From Bolinopsis microptera (Eukaryota; Ctenophora; Tentaculata; Lobata; Bolinopsidae): DNA of 64,000 bases. Positions 1 to 11,585 of this stretch are shown piece after piece. The translations under genes were made by a program, and so were the position numbers. The stretch covers positions 11,754,983 through 11,818,982 of the forward strand of contig NC_087077.1 in the NCBI RefSeq assembly GCF_026151205.1, written 5' to 3'. Every line of letters starts with the position of its first letter. The stretch's first letter is position 1. The notes under the pieces are model-generated. The model was not told the DNA's origin and did no database searches. It saw only the letters and a list, made by a program, of their open reading frames with translations.

Positions 1-3000
1 AAGATCAAGTAAGACGGCTTACTGAGCACATTGTCTTGTAATATACTATTTTGTAACATGATCCACTCTACACTAATTACTGTATTTTACTTGTACTTAT
101 TAATGCACTTCTATTCTGAAAACTTGTAAGGACCCCTGCATTCTGTGTAATGAGTTAATTGGAAGGTATCCCAAATCTGCGCCCTAGATTTTATCTGAAC
201 GTAGGAATTCTTGGTAAAATACCTTAAGAGATATTTAAATGGTACGAAAGTATGGTTTTTCGAAAAAAAAACACCATATTTTCGGACTACAAAAAAAGAC
301 ATAAGAAAATCCCCAAATACCATGATTTAATTTGGGGTACGAAATTTGGCAGTTTTCGAGAAAAATTCCATATTTTCGTTCCCACATCATTTAGGTCACC
401 AAAATTATGTCTAACATAAATATGTCCCGTAAGGTGTATAAGTACATACAAGGACACATCAATTTAATAGAAGTACGAAGACGAAGTTCCAGACTAGATT
501 ATTACTTTTATTCCTCAGTCCGAAAATTTGGAATGGACTCAGTGAGAGCATTGTCATGTGTAGAATGTTTTTTAAATGCCCTAAACTTAAAGACAGTTTA
601 TTCCCACCTAGCGTTTGATAATGTCTGTACTGATATGAAAGTGCATAATCTTGATACTTCCACGCCAAGTCCCGCTTGAGTGACTTAAAACATCTTTGTT
701 CGGTATAATTTAATGTCGAAGCGTTTAACGAATTTTAGAATTTATTTTTTTTAGTATTATGAGGGTGGTGCGGAAGTCACGCCTAGATTTATTACAACTT
801 ATTAAAGCTGGAGTTCTGGTGAAAATAGTCATCGTGTTCGCCGTCTTAAAATTAGAAAGTACAACTTTATTTTAGCTAGAAATAGAGTATGGTATCAGGG
901 ATATTTATTTCAATTTTGACCGGAAAATAGTGCCTATTTATTCCTAAATTTTTGATCAAATGGAATTAGCACTTAGTATCGAGTACATGGGAATACATTA
1001 GCAAATGTACAGTGGAGTTCAGATCTAGAAATCTGTATTGGGCTCTATGCAAATCTATATTCTACATAAATCTGTGTTGAACTGAAGGTATGAATCCGGA
1101 CATCTGTGTTGCAAAATGTACATAATATTTCATTATTGAAATGTAGGTGTAGAATGTAGACATCTGTGTTTAAAGTTAAAGTGTAAATTCCCAGGATCTA
1201 TTCAGTGTAAACTGTAAAATGTAAATCACTAGATTTATGAGACAAAAAATAAAGAGCTCGAATCCCCATCCATCAGCTAGTGCTACACTTGACTGTACGT
1301 AATCTATTAAATTACTGCTCCTCTGATGTTATATCCTGGATTCCACGAATATTTTAACTTATCCAGGAACATGGATCCCGGGCAGAGTATGCTCTGTGTT
1401 GATGTCTGTATGTGTATATTTAGTTACTCTACAGATCAATGAGTAGCATGTGGGATATTATGGGGGTTATTTGCAAATACCACTAATTGCCGCTAATAGC
1501 CTACATACGCAGGCAACCGGGACCAGACGACACATTCTCCCCTCAAACTGTCATGCCAGTTCTGCTACATTATTACCGGGCGCCTACATTGTACGTTGTT
1601 ATGGAGAGGCAAATTGGGAATGCTAAACAGTAAACTGTTGCTGAAATAAACGGTTTTGCAAGTTTGTGCAATGTGTAAGAGAGTTTGCCACTAAATCGGT
1701 CACACTTTTAAAATCGCATCTTTTAGTACTAGCACGAAAAGTGAGCGTGTATATAATATGTAATGTACTCATAATATGTTTTACAATGTATTAAGCCGCT
1801 ACAGTGGTGAGTTGATGAGAGCGGAGGAAGGGACACACTGACACAATACGTACCACCACTATTAGGTACCACCACTATTACCAGTTACCACCACTATAAG
1901 ATAAACTGTCTATACTTCCCACACTATCCTCACCTAGGTATTTACAAATATTTACATAGCGGTAAGCGGTAGTAGAGCTTTACCGGCAGTCACCAAATAT
2001 AACCCCAATATAACAGATCACCCCATTCGTGAGAAGTGTCTGGTTTGACAAAACTCACGGAGAAGTATTGTATTACGCTGCTAGCATTGCAGGACCACAC
2101 ATATCATACACATTAGAAAAACAATTTTTGGGTGATATTTATTTCCTCCGCTAGTGTATATTGCTATATTGCATATTTCTATAAATTGTATAAATTACGT
2201 CAGACACCCTCCATTGGAGAGAAATGTGTGAACACATAGCTGAATTCTAAGAATCATAAATTCTGAGAATATTTGACTGTTAAATTTTATAATAAAAATA
2301 CATACAAGATGTTTGAAACTAGAGCCTTTCGGTGCATCATTAAATATAGTTCCTATAAAAGAGCTAAAATGCAAGTAAATAATTAAAAACTTCAACATCA
2401 CATACCCGTTACCCATGCATGAAAAATTAAACCTTAGTAGTTAAAATGTAATCATTATATTTAATCAGGTAATTGACTGAAATCGTGCCTTCTTTGAGGC
2501 AATTATAATACAATAATACATTGGCTGTTGAGTGCTACGGGCGATAATGCCCGACGCCTTGGCGGAGTGCGAGCACGAAACTAAGCCAAGGTATTATTAG
2601 CTATGATTTTTCCCGGTTTTTCATGATGAAGCAATACGTAATGTGAAACTGTTATTTGTTTTGAAACTTCCCGAAACTTGCAGGACATTATCGGTTGACG
2701 ACTTTTCGGGGAAATTATTCCCGGAAAATATCATAAAATAATTATAAAATAATGTTGTAGAAACGGGGTGGTCCGGAATAATCGCAATATAATCATCTAT
2801 GCTATGTAGGAAGAGGAATCTGTGTTGCGTTTATTCTGGACCACATTTTGTTATGAATGGATTAATATTTCTATGAACTATTAACTGTATTAAACTTAAC
2901 TAATATTTGAGAGACAAAGCTATATCACATATAATTAGAAATATCAAAAACTAACTTTTCTCTACGGACCAAATTTGTGAGAAAATTTCACAACATTTTC

Positions 3001-3523
3001 GATTTAAAACTCTCTATAAAATCCTGAAAATGTAAAGCATGACCTTAAAAATTAAAACTAATAGCATTAACTAAAAACATAACGTATTAAAATAACAGAA
3101 TACTAACATTTAAAGAGCACAATACAAACAATAAGCATACTACACGAAAAAAGGTTTATCCTGTATAAAATTAAGATAAAAGATTCAAGCTAGCTGTGAG
3201 TTGTGACCAACAAGTCACCAAGATTTGTATAAGGTAATGGATATGTCTTGCTGTAAAAATGTGGCTCACCATTACGCATTACCCATTACCCATTACCCAT
3301 CACTCATTACCCATTACCTGTCTGCCACTTGTGTACCAGGCTTTAGTTACCTGATACCCATATAAACTATTACAAAAATGTACCATATTGAATGTTGAAT
3401 ATTGGACCAAACTATCATATTATTGCAATCTTGGTCACTTTTTTGTCACGCACAAAACTCATTTAAATATAAAAATCTTTAATATACTAAAAAAATACAT
3501 TTAATTCCTACATTCCTACATTC
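1..3523. other. Non-coding flank with minor repeats
   Basis: AT-rich sequence with no recognisable gene. One ATG-started 90-codon open frame lies at 407-679 on the plus strand, but it resembles no family I know and has no supporting splice or codon signal. Degenerate copies of an 'atctgtgtt' motif recur at about 1030-1170, and 'taccaccactatta' occurs three times near 1850-1890. A short run of 'attaccc' units lies at about 3275-3318. None suggests function. Confidence 0.5.
2768..2844. repeat. Short inverted-repeat element (hairpin)
   Basis: The left arm (2768-2787) begins GTGGTCCGGAATAATCGC. The right arm (2824-2844) is its near-perfect reverse complement, ending TTTATTCTGGACCAC. The arms are about 18-20 bp with about 35 bp between them, like a tiny MITE or solo hairpin. 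I found no convincing target duplication, so mobility is inferred only from shape. Confidence 0.4.
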
Positions 3524-5880
3524 CTAGACCGCGGTAGTTTCCATAGTTACCGCGGTAGTTTCATTAGTTACTGGCATTGAACTCTCCCTAGTTCCGTCCA
3601 CCTCTATAGTATTGCTAGAAAGCAGTTTCATAGCCTCTTGGTACTGCTGGTGGACATGGTACTGAACTCTATCACCGGATACAGAGTCCTGAATGTGGAT
3701 CAAACTAGTCAAGAAGATGAAGAGAGGCATGAAGTAAAAGGAAGCGTTAGATCCAGCGCCGATATGGAGGAAGGTATCCTCTGAGGGAACCTCGTTAACA
3801 CGTTGGTTTATAGAGTAGGAGTTGATAACAATACACATAATGTTAATCAGGTAGATGATCCCCTCCCACTGCTTTATATTTCCTACTCTGCGAGGTTGGG
3901 GTCGCTGTGATCTGAGTAGCATCTTCATTTCGTAGTATGTAATGAACGTCTCCAGGATAAGAGCCATTAGGGCCACTATGGGGAGGTGGTAACTGAAGAG
4001 GGTGATGTAACCGTACATTAGCACCCTGTCTCCCATCCAGGTGGAGGTCTCAGCTGAACTAAGGAATGTTAGAGATTTGTAGTTATCTAGGATGTACCGC
4101 AGGTCACATGACCCCACAATGTTGGGAGACTTCTTACGTCTGATCCACAGGATGATACTTTTGAGGAGGGTGATAACAACGTAAGCCAGTCGGAGTTCCA
4201 ACATTTGGAATGTGATCTCCGTGACTAGAGTTATCACGCAAATACCGTTAGGACATTCCTCAAGAGCATCCAGGTCAATGTTGAACCTTTCACTGATAAC
4301 AAAGTTCAACTTTAACACGATATAAGCCAGATACCAATACGAGGACATGAGATAATACCCAGTGTGCTTGAAGATCACGCTGTTGTTGAAGTATGACTGG
4401 AATTTGTGGTTCTCCAACCTAGTGAGAAAGTCAGATAACCAAGGAATGAGATAGGATCCAGCACCGTGGTTGAGAATTGTGTAAAATATCGAACATATAA
4501 AAGATATGATGGATGTTTTGTTGATCAACCTTTTTGGATTGTCCCAAACCCCGAAATCCAACTTATTCAGCTGATACCTGATCACAATCTCGGTGACAAG
4601 CCACAAAGCACAAGTCAATATAGCAGCAGTAAAGAATCCTCCCAGTGATATAATCAGATTTGGAATCCTGATGTACTTTCTGAAGCCCTTATTTTTAGTA
4701 GATTTACAAATATCCTCCTCTTTATGATAATTAGCAACACCCCATTGCAAGGAGAAGATAGGGGCAGCTTTACTCCACTGGTATTGGAACACGCTAATCC
4801 AAACAACTAGAAACCCGACATAGTACTCTATGGAGGGGTTCAACACGACACTGCTGAATACTCTCCAGAAGTGCGACTTCTCTCCGAGAACATTCTCCAG
4901 GTTTAGTTCTGTTGCTAGTCCGTACAAAAGGGATATCAAAGAGAGAATGGCGATTGGGAGGAGTCCAAAAGTCCACCAATAGTTACTCCAAGCGTAGACA
5001 AACGCAAGTTCCTCACCAAAATAGTTCCGAAATTCTTTAAGCGGGAAAAAAGGTGGGAACCAGGAAAGTTTCTCTTCAAGTTTCTTTGCCTCAGGAGAGT
5101 GCGGCACAAAATCACCAATAATTTTGTAATCCTCCCTTTCTAGTACCTTTCTAGTACCTTCTGGTACCTTCTCAGCTTTGAGTGAGGCATATATAAGCTC
5201 TGCCTGTACCCTCACCGTATCCAACAACTTATACAGTTTTTTAGTGTACTTCTCATCGAACTTATCTTTCAGCCTCTTATGGTACATTACAGTGTAGTAT
5301 ACCTTAGTGAAGTTTTTATACGACAGAGTTCCGTAAGAGTAGAGTGACGCAAACTTAGACCTCCAACTCTCTGAATCTTTCTTACTAGGTGGGCACATGA
5401 ACGGCACGTGGTAAGAGTGAATGTGAGCCAGTTCTAAAGTTTGGTCACATGTTTGGTCACGTTTTAAGTAAAGGCAGAGGAAGATGTGATCGGAGGATTT
5501 CTCTGTGAAGGAGGAGATGTGGAGGGTTAAGAGGTGCTTCTTCAGCTCATCTAGCTTCCTGGGGTGATTAATCAATTAATTTAAAGAGATTAATTAACTG
5601 TTTTAGAAACAATACATGTAGACTTGCAGTGATATATTAGAAACAAATTGACGCATTAAACAATGAGAGGTTACCAATGGTTACTAAGACTTGAATAGTC
5701 ATTAATAAATCAGAATATCAACAAAATGTATAAGTTAGTGAAGTAGAGGACTAACTCGTCTTGGATGGAAGGATCTAGAACCAGTATCACAGCAGGCTGA
5801 GGGTTAGTTCCCACTCCCTCTCGACTCACATCACTTCCTTCATTTCCTAACATCCCCCTCTCATCGTCTCCACTACTCAT
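3524..5880 (-). CDS. Anoctamin (TMEM16) family protein, copy A, two exons
   Basis: A TMEM16-family membrane protein; the family comprises Ca2+-activated chloride channels and phospholipid scramblases. I join exon 1 (5880-5756, ATG at 5880) to exon 2 (5558-3524), giving about 719 residues. Support for the join: exon 1 encodes NPQPAVILVLDPSIQDE, matching PQPAVVLVLDRKV in the neighbouring paralogue. The donor is GA|GTTAGT, the acceptor CCCCAG|GAAG, the phase fits, and exon 2 has no ATG near its 5' end. The anoctamin signature YFGEELAFVYAW lies near residue 221, followed by about nine to ten hydrophobic segments between ~236 and ~666, including LENHKFQSYFNNSVIFK before TM5 and QRPQPRRVGNIKQW before the last helices. 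An acceptor-like CTCTAG at 5916-5911 keeps the frame open upstream of the ATG, so a further 5' exon is possible. Confidence 0.85.
5559..5755 (-). other. Intron of anoctamin copy A
   Basis: A 197-bp minus-strand intron inferred from the GT (5755-5754) and AG (5560-5559) boundaries and from restored alignment to the adjacent paralogue, which is uninterrupted at this position. In-frame stops inside it show that it is not coding. RNA evidence is not available here. Confidence 0.75.
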
Positions 5881-5910
5881 CGTCTCTTGCTCAAGTCGAG
5901 CTTCATTCAG

Positions 5911-6475
5911 CTAGAGATGATAAACAGGTTAATATTAAATTAGGTTTGAGAAAGAGACAGAAATGTGTAGGATTAAATGCACAATAATTATTAATTCACT
6001 GTTTAATTGATAGTATTGAGACAATACAAGGATACTGTCAATCCGTATGATGCAATAAATAGACTAAACATATAAAACCATTTTGATTATGGTAATAAAA
6101 CATAAAAATGAGCCCTTATTATATATATTTTCCAGATCTAAGGCACTTCTATTGTTTAAATTTACAACATTAACGTTTAAAAAGAAATCTAAATTATTAA
6201 ACTAATAGAGACAAAAGCCGAGCAGCGTAAAAACAAACACGTGCTCATTCGATAAAAACTTTGTCTCAAAATTGTCTTGAAAGTAGTACAGTAAATGCTA
6301 GCTTACTACAGTAAAAAGTACAAACGTAAAAGAGAATTTAAGATTAATTTATCTGGAGAAAAAAATATAAATATTCTGCTTATCTTAAAGTACGGTATGC
6401 AATAACACAAACATTTAAACAATTTTAACTAAGCATTCTCTAAGTCTCCTTCAAATTTCTTCTGACAGAATCTGT
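5911..6475. other. Intergenic spacer between the two anoctamins
   Basis: About 560 bp of AT-rich DNA separating two same-strand genes. It presumably holds the 3' UTR of copy B and the promoter or a 5' non-coding exon of copy A. I see no clear TATA box or repeat. Confidence 0.5.
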
Positions 6476-8578
6476 TTAACACCTGACATGAGCCTCCCCA
6501 CAATCAGTATTAATAAGATCCTCCGCAAACAACTCGACCCCCTTGTTATACTGGTTCCTGATATGAAACTGGTACTTATCACCCGACACTGTATCTTGTA
6601 TCTGTATCAAACTGGTCATCAACATAAACACGGGCATGAACAGCAGCGGCAGTACCTCCCGATCAAACACACATTTACCATCATCGTCCCCCACCAGAGT
6701 TTTATTATCACGGTTAACCCAGCAGTCCTGCTCGGTCTCATCAGCCTCGGTAGCCCGGAGGTGGATGGAGTAAGAGTTGATTATTATACTCATAATATTA
6801 ACCAGGTATATGATACCCTGCCACTGTTTCATGTTCCCCACGCGACGTGGCTGTGGGCGCTGTGACTCGCACAGCAGCATGTAACACTCATATTTACAGA
6901 CAAGGAGCTCGATGATGAGGGCTAGAAAGGCGACTATAGGCACGTGGTAGCTGAACATGGTCAGGTAACCGTACATTATGATCCTGTCGCTCATCCACAT
7001 TGATACCTCGCTCGTGTCTAGCAGTTTCACTGATTTGTAGTTCTCGACTATGTACAACAAATCTTCTTTTCCTGGTCTCATCTTACGATTGGCCCGTCTT
7101 TGAAACTTACTCAAACACCAAAACAAGAATATCTTGGCCATCCCTTTCAGTCTGAGTGCAACAATTTGAAATAGCAGTTGTCTCGACAGTTCAACAACTT
7201 CAAATTGCTTTGGATTTTCCATCTGTTGTCCCGGTTGGAAGTTCCAGTTAGCAAAGACAAAACTATGAATATCCAAAGCCAGGAACAGCAAATATATGTA
7301 TGACGACATCAAATAGTATCCGGTATACTTGAAGATCACGCTGTTAGTATAGAAAGACTGAAACTTGTGATCCTCTAGATCTGTCAAGAACCTTGAAAAC
7401 CAGGGGATAAAGTAACTCCCAGCAACCGTGTTCAGGATAGCGTACGTGACCTGACAAATAATATTAACATACATCTCATCTAGCTGGAACCTGTTTAACT
7501 CAATCCTCAGAACAATTAAAACCAGTATAAACAGCGCAGCAGTGCAAGCAGCAGCCACTATGAACCCTAAAACTGATATAACCAGGTTGGGAAGTGCTAG
7601 TAGAGCCCTGTATCTGTCCTGGTTTGGAGACTTATACGCTGGTTCCTCCATGTAGAAGTTGCTAACGCCCCATTGCAGAGAGAAGATTGGGCCGGCATTC
7701 GACCACCGGTACTGGAACACTGCGATCCAGATCATAACAAATCCTATGTAGTAGTTAGTGGAACCGTTTACCATTATACGAGAAAAAAGGCCCCAGCTTG
7801 TTTCACTGGCTGAATAATCGTGGAGGGCGAGGCCAAGAATGAGAGAGAATAATGCAAATATGGAAATAGGTACCAGTCCATAAATCCACCAAAAGTTGCT
7901 CCAGGCGTAGGTGAAAGCAAGCTCTTCTCCAAAATAATCCCGGAATTCCTTGAGAGGGAAGAGAGGAGGAAACCATGACATCTTCTTATATATTTCCAGA
8001 GCTTCAGGAGTATGGGGCACAAAATGTCCTTCAATCTTGATTGTGCTGCAAACATTCAAGTTCTGGAGAATTTGGTAAATCATCTCAGACTGGACCCGGA
8101 CAGAATACAGCCGATTGAGATGCTGTTGCTCCAGCTTACTTCTCAGTCTTTTGTGGTACATTACTGAGTACTCTATCTCCGTGAAGTTGTTGTAAGATTG
8201 TGTCCCGTACGTTAAGACTGAGTAGAGTTTAGTAGTCCAGCTATCAGGTGGGTTCTTACTTTTGTAGGTGCAAAATTGCACGTGATATGAGAGCCGTTCA
8301 GCCATTTCCTCGCACATTTCATGGGTTAGATACAGGCACAAAAATACCTGCTCATCTTTAACGCACCGCTCCTCATACGATGAAATAGAAATACTGTCAC
8401 GGAGTTTATCTTTGAGATATGATCTAAACTGTGTGATGTCATCCTCTGTCACTTTACGGTCTAAGACCAGAACAACCGCTGGTTGGGGTTTATCCACCGT
8501 GCCGGCTGCACAGAGGGTGAGAGGTATTTCATCTGGGATATCTGTTATACTCTCAGTAAGAGAGGGCGATCCTTTCAT
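6476..8578 (-). CDS. Anoctamin (TMEM16) family protein, copy B, single exon
   Basis: A TMEM16-family polytopic membrane protein of 700 residues in one uninterrupted exon. The start chosen is the ATG at 8578 (MKGSPSLTES); a stop codon lies in frame at about 8601, and the codon nine bases upstream of the ATG is TTG. Order of features: acidic N-terminus, a cytosolic N-terminal domain (PAVVLVLD, then VFLCLYLTHEM), the signature YFGEELAFTYAW, about nine to ten hydrophobic helices, LEDHKFQSFYTNSVIFKYTG, and QRPQPRRVGNMKQWQGI before the last helices. It is clearly paralogous to copy A along its full length (SVMYHKRL, SWFPPLFPLKEFRDYFGEEL), so the pair arose by tandem duplication. As in copy A, acidic residues typical of the TMEM16A Ca2+ pocket are not at their usual positions, so channel, scramblase or other activity cannot be assigned. 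Confidence 0.85.
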   Translation of the reverse strand: MKGSPSLTESITDIPDEIPLTLCAAGTVDKPQPAVVLVLDRKVTEDDITQFRSYLKDKLRDSISISSYEERCVKDEQVFLCLYLTHEMCEEMAERLSYHVQFCTYKSKNPPDSWTTKLYSVLTYGTQSYNNFTEIEYSVMYHKRLRSKLEQQHLNRLYSVRVQSEMIYQILQNLNVCSTIKIEGHFVPHTPEALEIYKKMSWFPPLFPLKEFRDYFGEELAFTYAWSNFWWIYGLVPISIFALFSLILGLALHDYSASETSWGLFSRIMVNGSTNYYIGFVMIWIAVFQYRWSNAGPIFSLQWGVSNFYMEEPAYKSPNQDRYRALLALPNLVISVLGFIVAAACTAALFILVLIVLRIELNRFQLDEMYVNIICQVTYAILNTVAGSYFIPWFSRFLTDLEDHKFQSFYTNSVIFKYTGYYLMSSYIYLLFLALDIHSFVFANWNFQPGQQMENPKQFEVVELSRQLLFQIVALRLKGMAKIFLFWCLSKFQRRANRKMRPGKEDLLYIVENYKSVKLLDTSEVSMWMSDRIIMYGYLTMFSYHVPIVAFLALIIELLVCKYECYMLLCESQRPQPRRVGNMKQWQGIIYLVNIMSIIINSYSIHLRATEADETEQDCWVNRDNKTLVGDDDGKCVFDREVLPLLFMPVFMLMTSLIQIQDTVSGDKYQFHIRNQYNKGVELFAEDLINTDCGEAHVRC

Positions 8579-9323
8579 ATCAATCAATTGTAGCCATCCT
8601 TAAAATATTTGCTAATAGTATTTATAATTGCTTTTTAAAATAAATTCTTAATGTGAGTGTAATATCCAGGTTTTTGAAATTAGATTAGAATACCTTCAAA
8701 TATGAAACTTTAAAACTAGCTAAATAAGATACAATTTACATACCATAACATAATGGTTCGAATAAATGGGTAAATAACAAATTGCCTCGTATCTCGTAAC
8801 ATTGGACCAACGATTACTGGACACTACCTCGAATCCTCGATACACCTTCCTTACAAGTCACTCTAATATTAATATAGCCAATATAAAATGGAAATGTCCC
8901 ACAGTGTGTAACGTATCTGCAATGGTGGGGTAATGGCTATTTTTGGCACTTTACGTATAGTAAGAATTCATATTTTATAGTGTGCTTTCATTCTGGAGAT
9001 CTTGAGCTTCTCGACTGATGATTGGAAACAGTTTAAACTTAATGGCATGCCAGATCCCAGCTCAATTTGTAACGGAGTTTTATATTAACAGGAAATGATG
9101 TAACAGAGTCAATATATTTCAATGTTGCCATGTTTCACTGCTTCCTAATACAGGATTATATAATATACAGGATTATGCACTATACTAACTAGAGGTCGTG
9201 TTATTAAATATTGAGGGTAAAAACTAATAAGCTCGACAAATACTAATAGTAGTTGTGCTCAAATTACATGCTCTTTTTGGGTAAGGTTGACGAAGCCACA
9301 CTCCACAGGGTAGGATTATATTA

Positions 9324-9510
9324 CAGTAAAACCCCGATTTACCGCGGAGATTGGGGGAAAGGAAACATCCGCGGTAAATCGGGATTCGTGGTAACTCGGG
9401 GTTTTGTTTGTTTACATTATGCATGTTAAGCCCTGTTTGGGGGAAAGGAAATGGCCGCGGTAAATCGGGGTTTGTGGTAAATCGGGGCGCGGTAAATCGG
9501 GGTTTTACTG
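9324..9510. mobile_element. pogo/Tigger-like MITE with TA target duplication
   Basis: A 187-bp element with inverted ends: left CAGTAAAACCCCGATTTACC, right its reverse complement ending GGGGTTTTACTG. It is flanked by TA (9322-9323) and TA (9511-9512). CAGT-starting ends with A/C runs and a TA duplication are typical of Tc1/mariner-superfamily pogo/Tigger MITEs. Internal copies of the 'cgcggtaaatcgggg' motif appear in both arms, so it can fold back. There is no coding capacity. Confidence 0.8.
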
Positions 9511-10879
9511 TAGTACTAAACAGTATATTATATGTATTTATCACGCCTAGACATTACTTGATGGACCCCGTGTGCCTAAGTGGACCCCCTTAGTCCTTGT
9601 GAACTTCCATAGGCTTCAGTGAACTGACAGTGAGTGAAATAATAGTGGCAAGCCTTTTTAGTGTGAGTAGATAAAAGTACTTATTCGCTTTACTGTGATT
9701 GTAAGATTTACACAACTAGATACGAGAGACTGAACGAAAGATTACAAGAATTTACTAAACTGCAAATAAGTTAACACACAACAAGCTTGGAACCCTGTAA
9801 CTATTATTAAACATCTCTATTCTCACGCTGTGTAGTTACTGGCCAATCTATCCTGTCACGTGACATTCATTAATCCATCCTACAGCCTCTGTGCAGTGTG
9901 CATGATATAAACTGAATTATAAAATTAAATTATAAAATATACAATTTACAACTTGTAACTATGGAAATTGTATTACAATAACCGTTGCATGTGTACGTTT
10001 TATCAGAAAGTGTAATGAGTGTGTTTACTTTTTAATTCAAGTACAAGTTTAATGGTAGGCACAATAATACATCGTATCAGTTATGAAATTTCTAATTATA
10101 GCACGATGTTGCTAAATATAACAGGCGGGTATTGGGCCGAGTGATACACTTAGCTCGGTCAGAATGTATCTGTATTACAATCAGCAATCTGTAGATCATT
10201 CTATAGAATTGAATACAGAGTGTGGAACTGTTTAATAGTTCCACCGGCCCGGGCTATGTCGCTACTGGTCGAGTTGTGTGCTTGCATAGGAGCCTTTTTA
10301 AACCGGGCTGAGTGCGCCTGCTGTACAAAAAAGCGCACATTGGTGGATAAAATTAGGGAAACCAGCGACACACATCGGGTAACAGATACAGACACGATCT
10401 AAGAGGTGTTTTCAAGACTCAAACAAAGTTCAGACAGGAATTTAGAGACATAGTGTAAATTCCAATCATCGAGTAAACTGTTTATCTAATAAAGAAATGA
10501 TCTGATCTCCCTTAATAGAGTTAATACACCCTGTCCACACATCCTATCCACACATCTGCCACTGTGTAATGTATTGGTTGCATATCTGGGAACAACATTT
10601 TGGACAGGCGGATAAAATCAATGTGTAAAACTGATTACGGAAGGGGAGTATTATATACTGAATATCAATATCACCCCACGTGGTTTATTCTGATTTTAAG
10701 GCTGTAATAAAGTATAATCATGACACTTTACATTACTCTTGTTGTATGTGCACTAATAGAGTTAGTGATCAATTCAAAGTGGAAAAATGCATCGGACATA
10801 ATATCACAACTTAATAAACAAACAGAAAGCCAAATATGAAATATCAAAATCTTGACATTTTTTCATAGAACCTGTGTAT

Positions 10880-11055
10880 GGCAACCGTACAGATTACAGA
10901 GTTAAAATATTATACAAGTGCAATCGTACATAATATTCGATGAAGTCATGTGAGATAAGAAACTTGAGAGCAATAATCTTAGCAGCAACATTCAGCATTG
11001 AGTAAATTAGTTCACATTAATTGTACAACACGTGCAGCTGATAATTTTCATAACA
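10880..11055. repeat. Direct repeat copy 1 (~170 bp)
   Basis: Shares blocks such as ATTACAGAGTTAAAATATTA, TGCAATCGTACATAATATT and ACATTCAGCATTGAGT, in the same order and orientation, with 11405-11585. The copies differ by many substitutions and small indels, so the duplication is not recent. Function unknown. Confidence 0.7.
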
Positions 11056-11404
11056 CACTATATCAATGTCTATCGACTTAATGAATTGTTTACCTCGATA
11101 CCAAATATTTTAGATTTTCCTACCGGAGCGCCAAAAGTATCCCAAAAATTGCACGCTTACAGATCACAACTTATCTATATTAAAAAGACTGTATTCAAGA
11201 CTGATCAGAGTGAAAATAACCATATCTCTCATCTATCATCATATCTTTCATCAGTTGCTCTTTAGTTTTTAGCTTGCTTAATGAGTTTAGAACTCTGGAG
11301 TATTACAGGCTCACACGGTAGAGTTCATTCTATTGAGTTTCTCTGAGACATGGAGACTTGCTTAGGAGGTTGGGCTTATACTGTACGTATTTATAAGGCA
11401 GTCG

Positions 11405-11585
11405 TACAATGTACACATTACAGAGTTAAAATATTATTGAAGTGCAATCGTACATAATATTTGATTAAATCATGTGACATTAACACGTAGCAGCAGCGAC
11501 ATTCAGCATTGAGTTTGATGTAAATTAGTTCACATACATCAATTGTAAAATGTACTACACAATATGCAGCTGGCGATTTCCACCA
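11405..11585. repeat. Direct repeat copy 2 (~170 bp)
   Basis: Second member of the duplicated block described at 10880-11055, ending near 'aatatgcagctggcgat' as the first copy ends near 'cgtgcagctgataat'. No terminal inverted repeats or coding frame are visible. Confidence 0.7.

Noticed and set aside
407-679. ATG-started 90-codon frame
   Set aside because: No family resemblance, splice context or conservation evidence; length is expected by chance in this composition.
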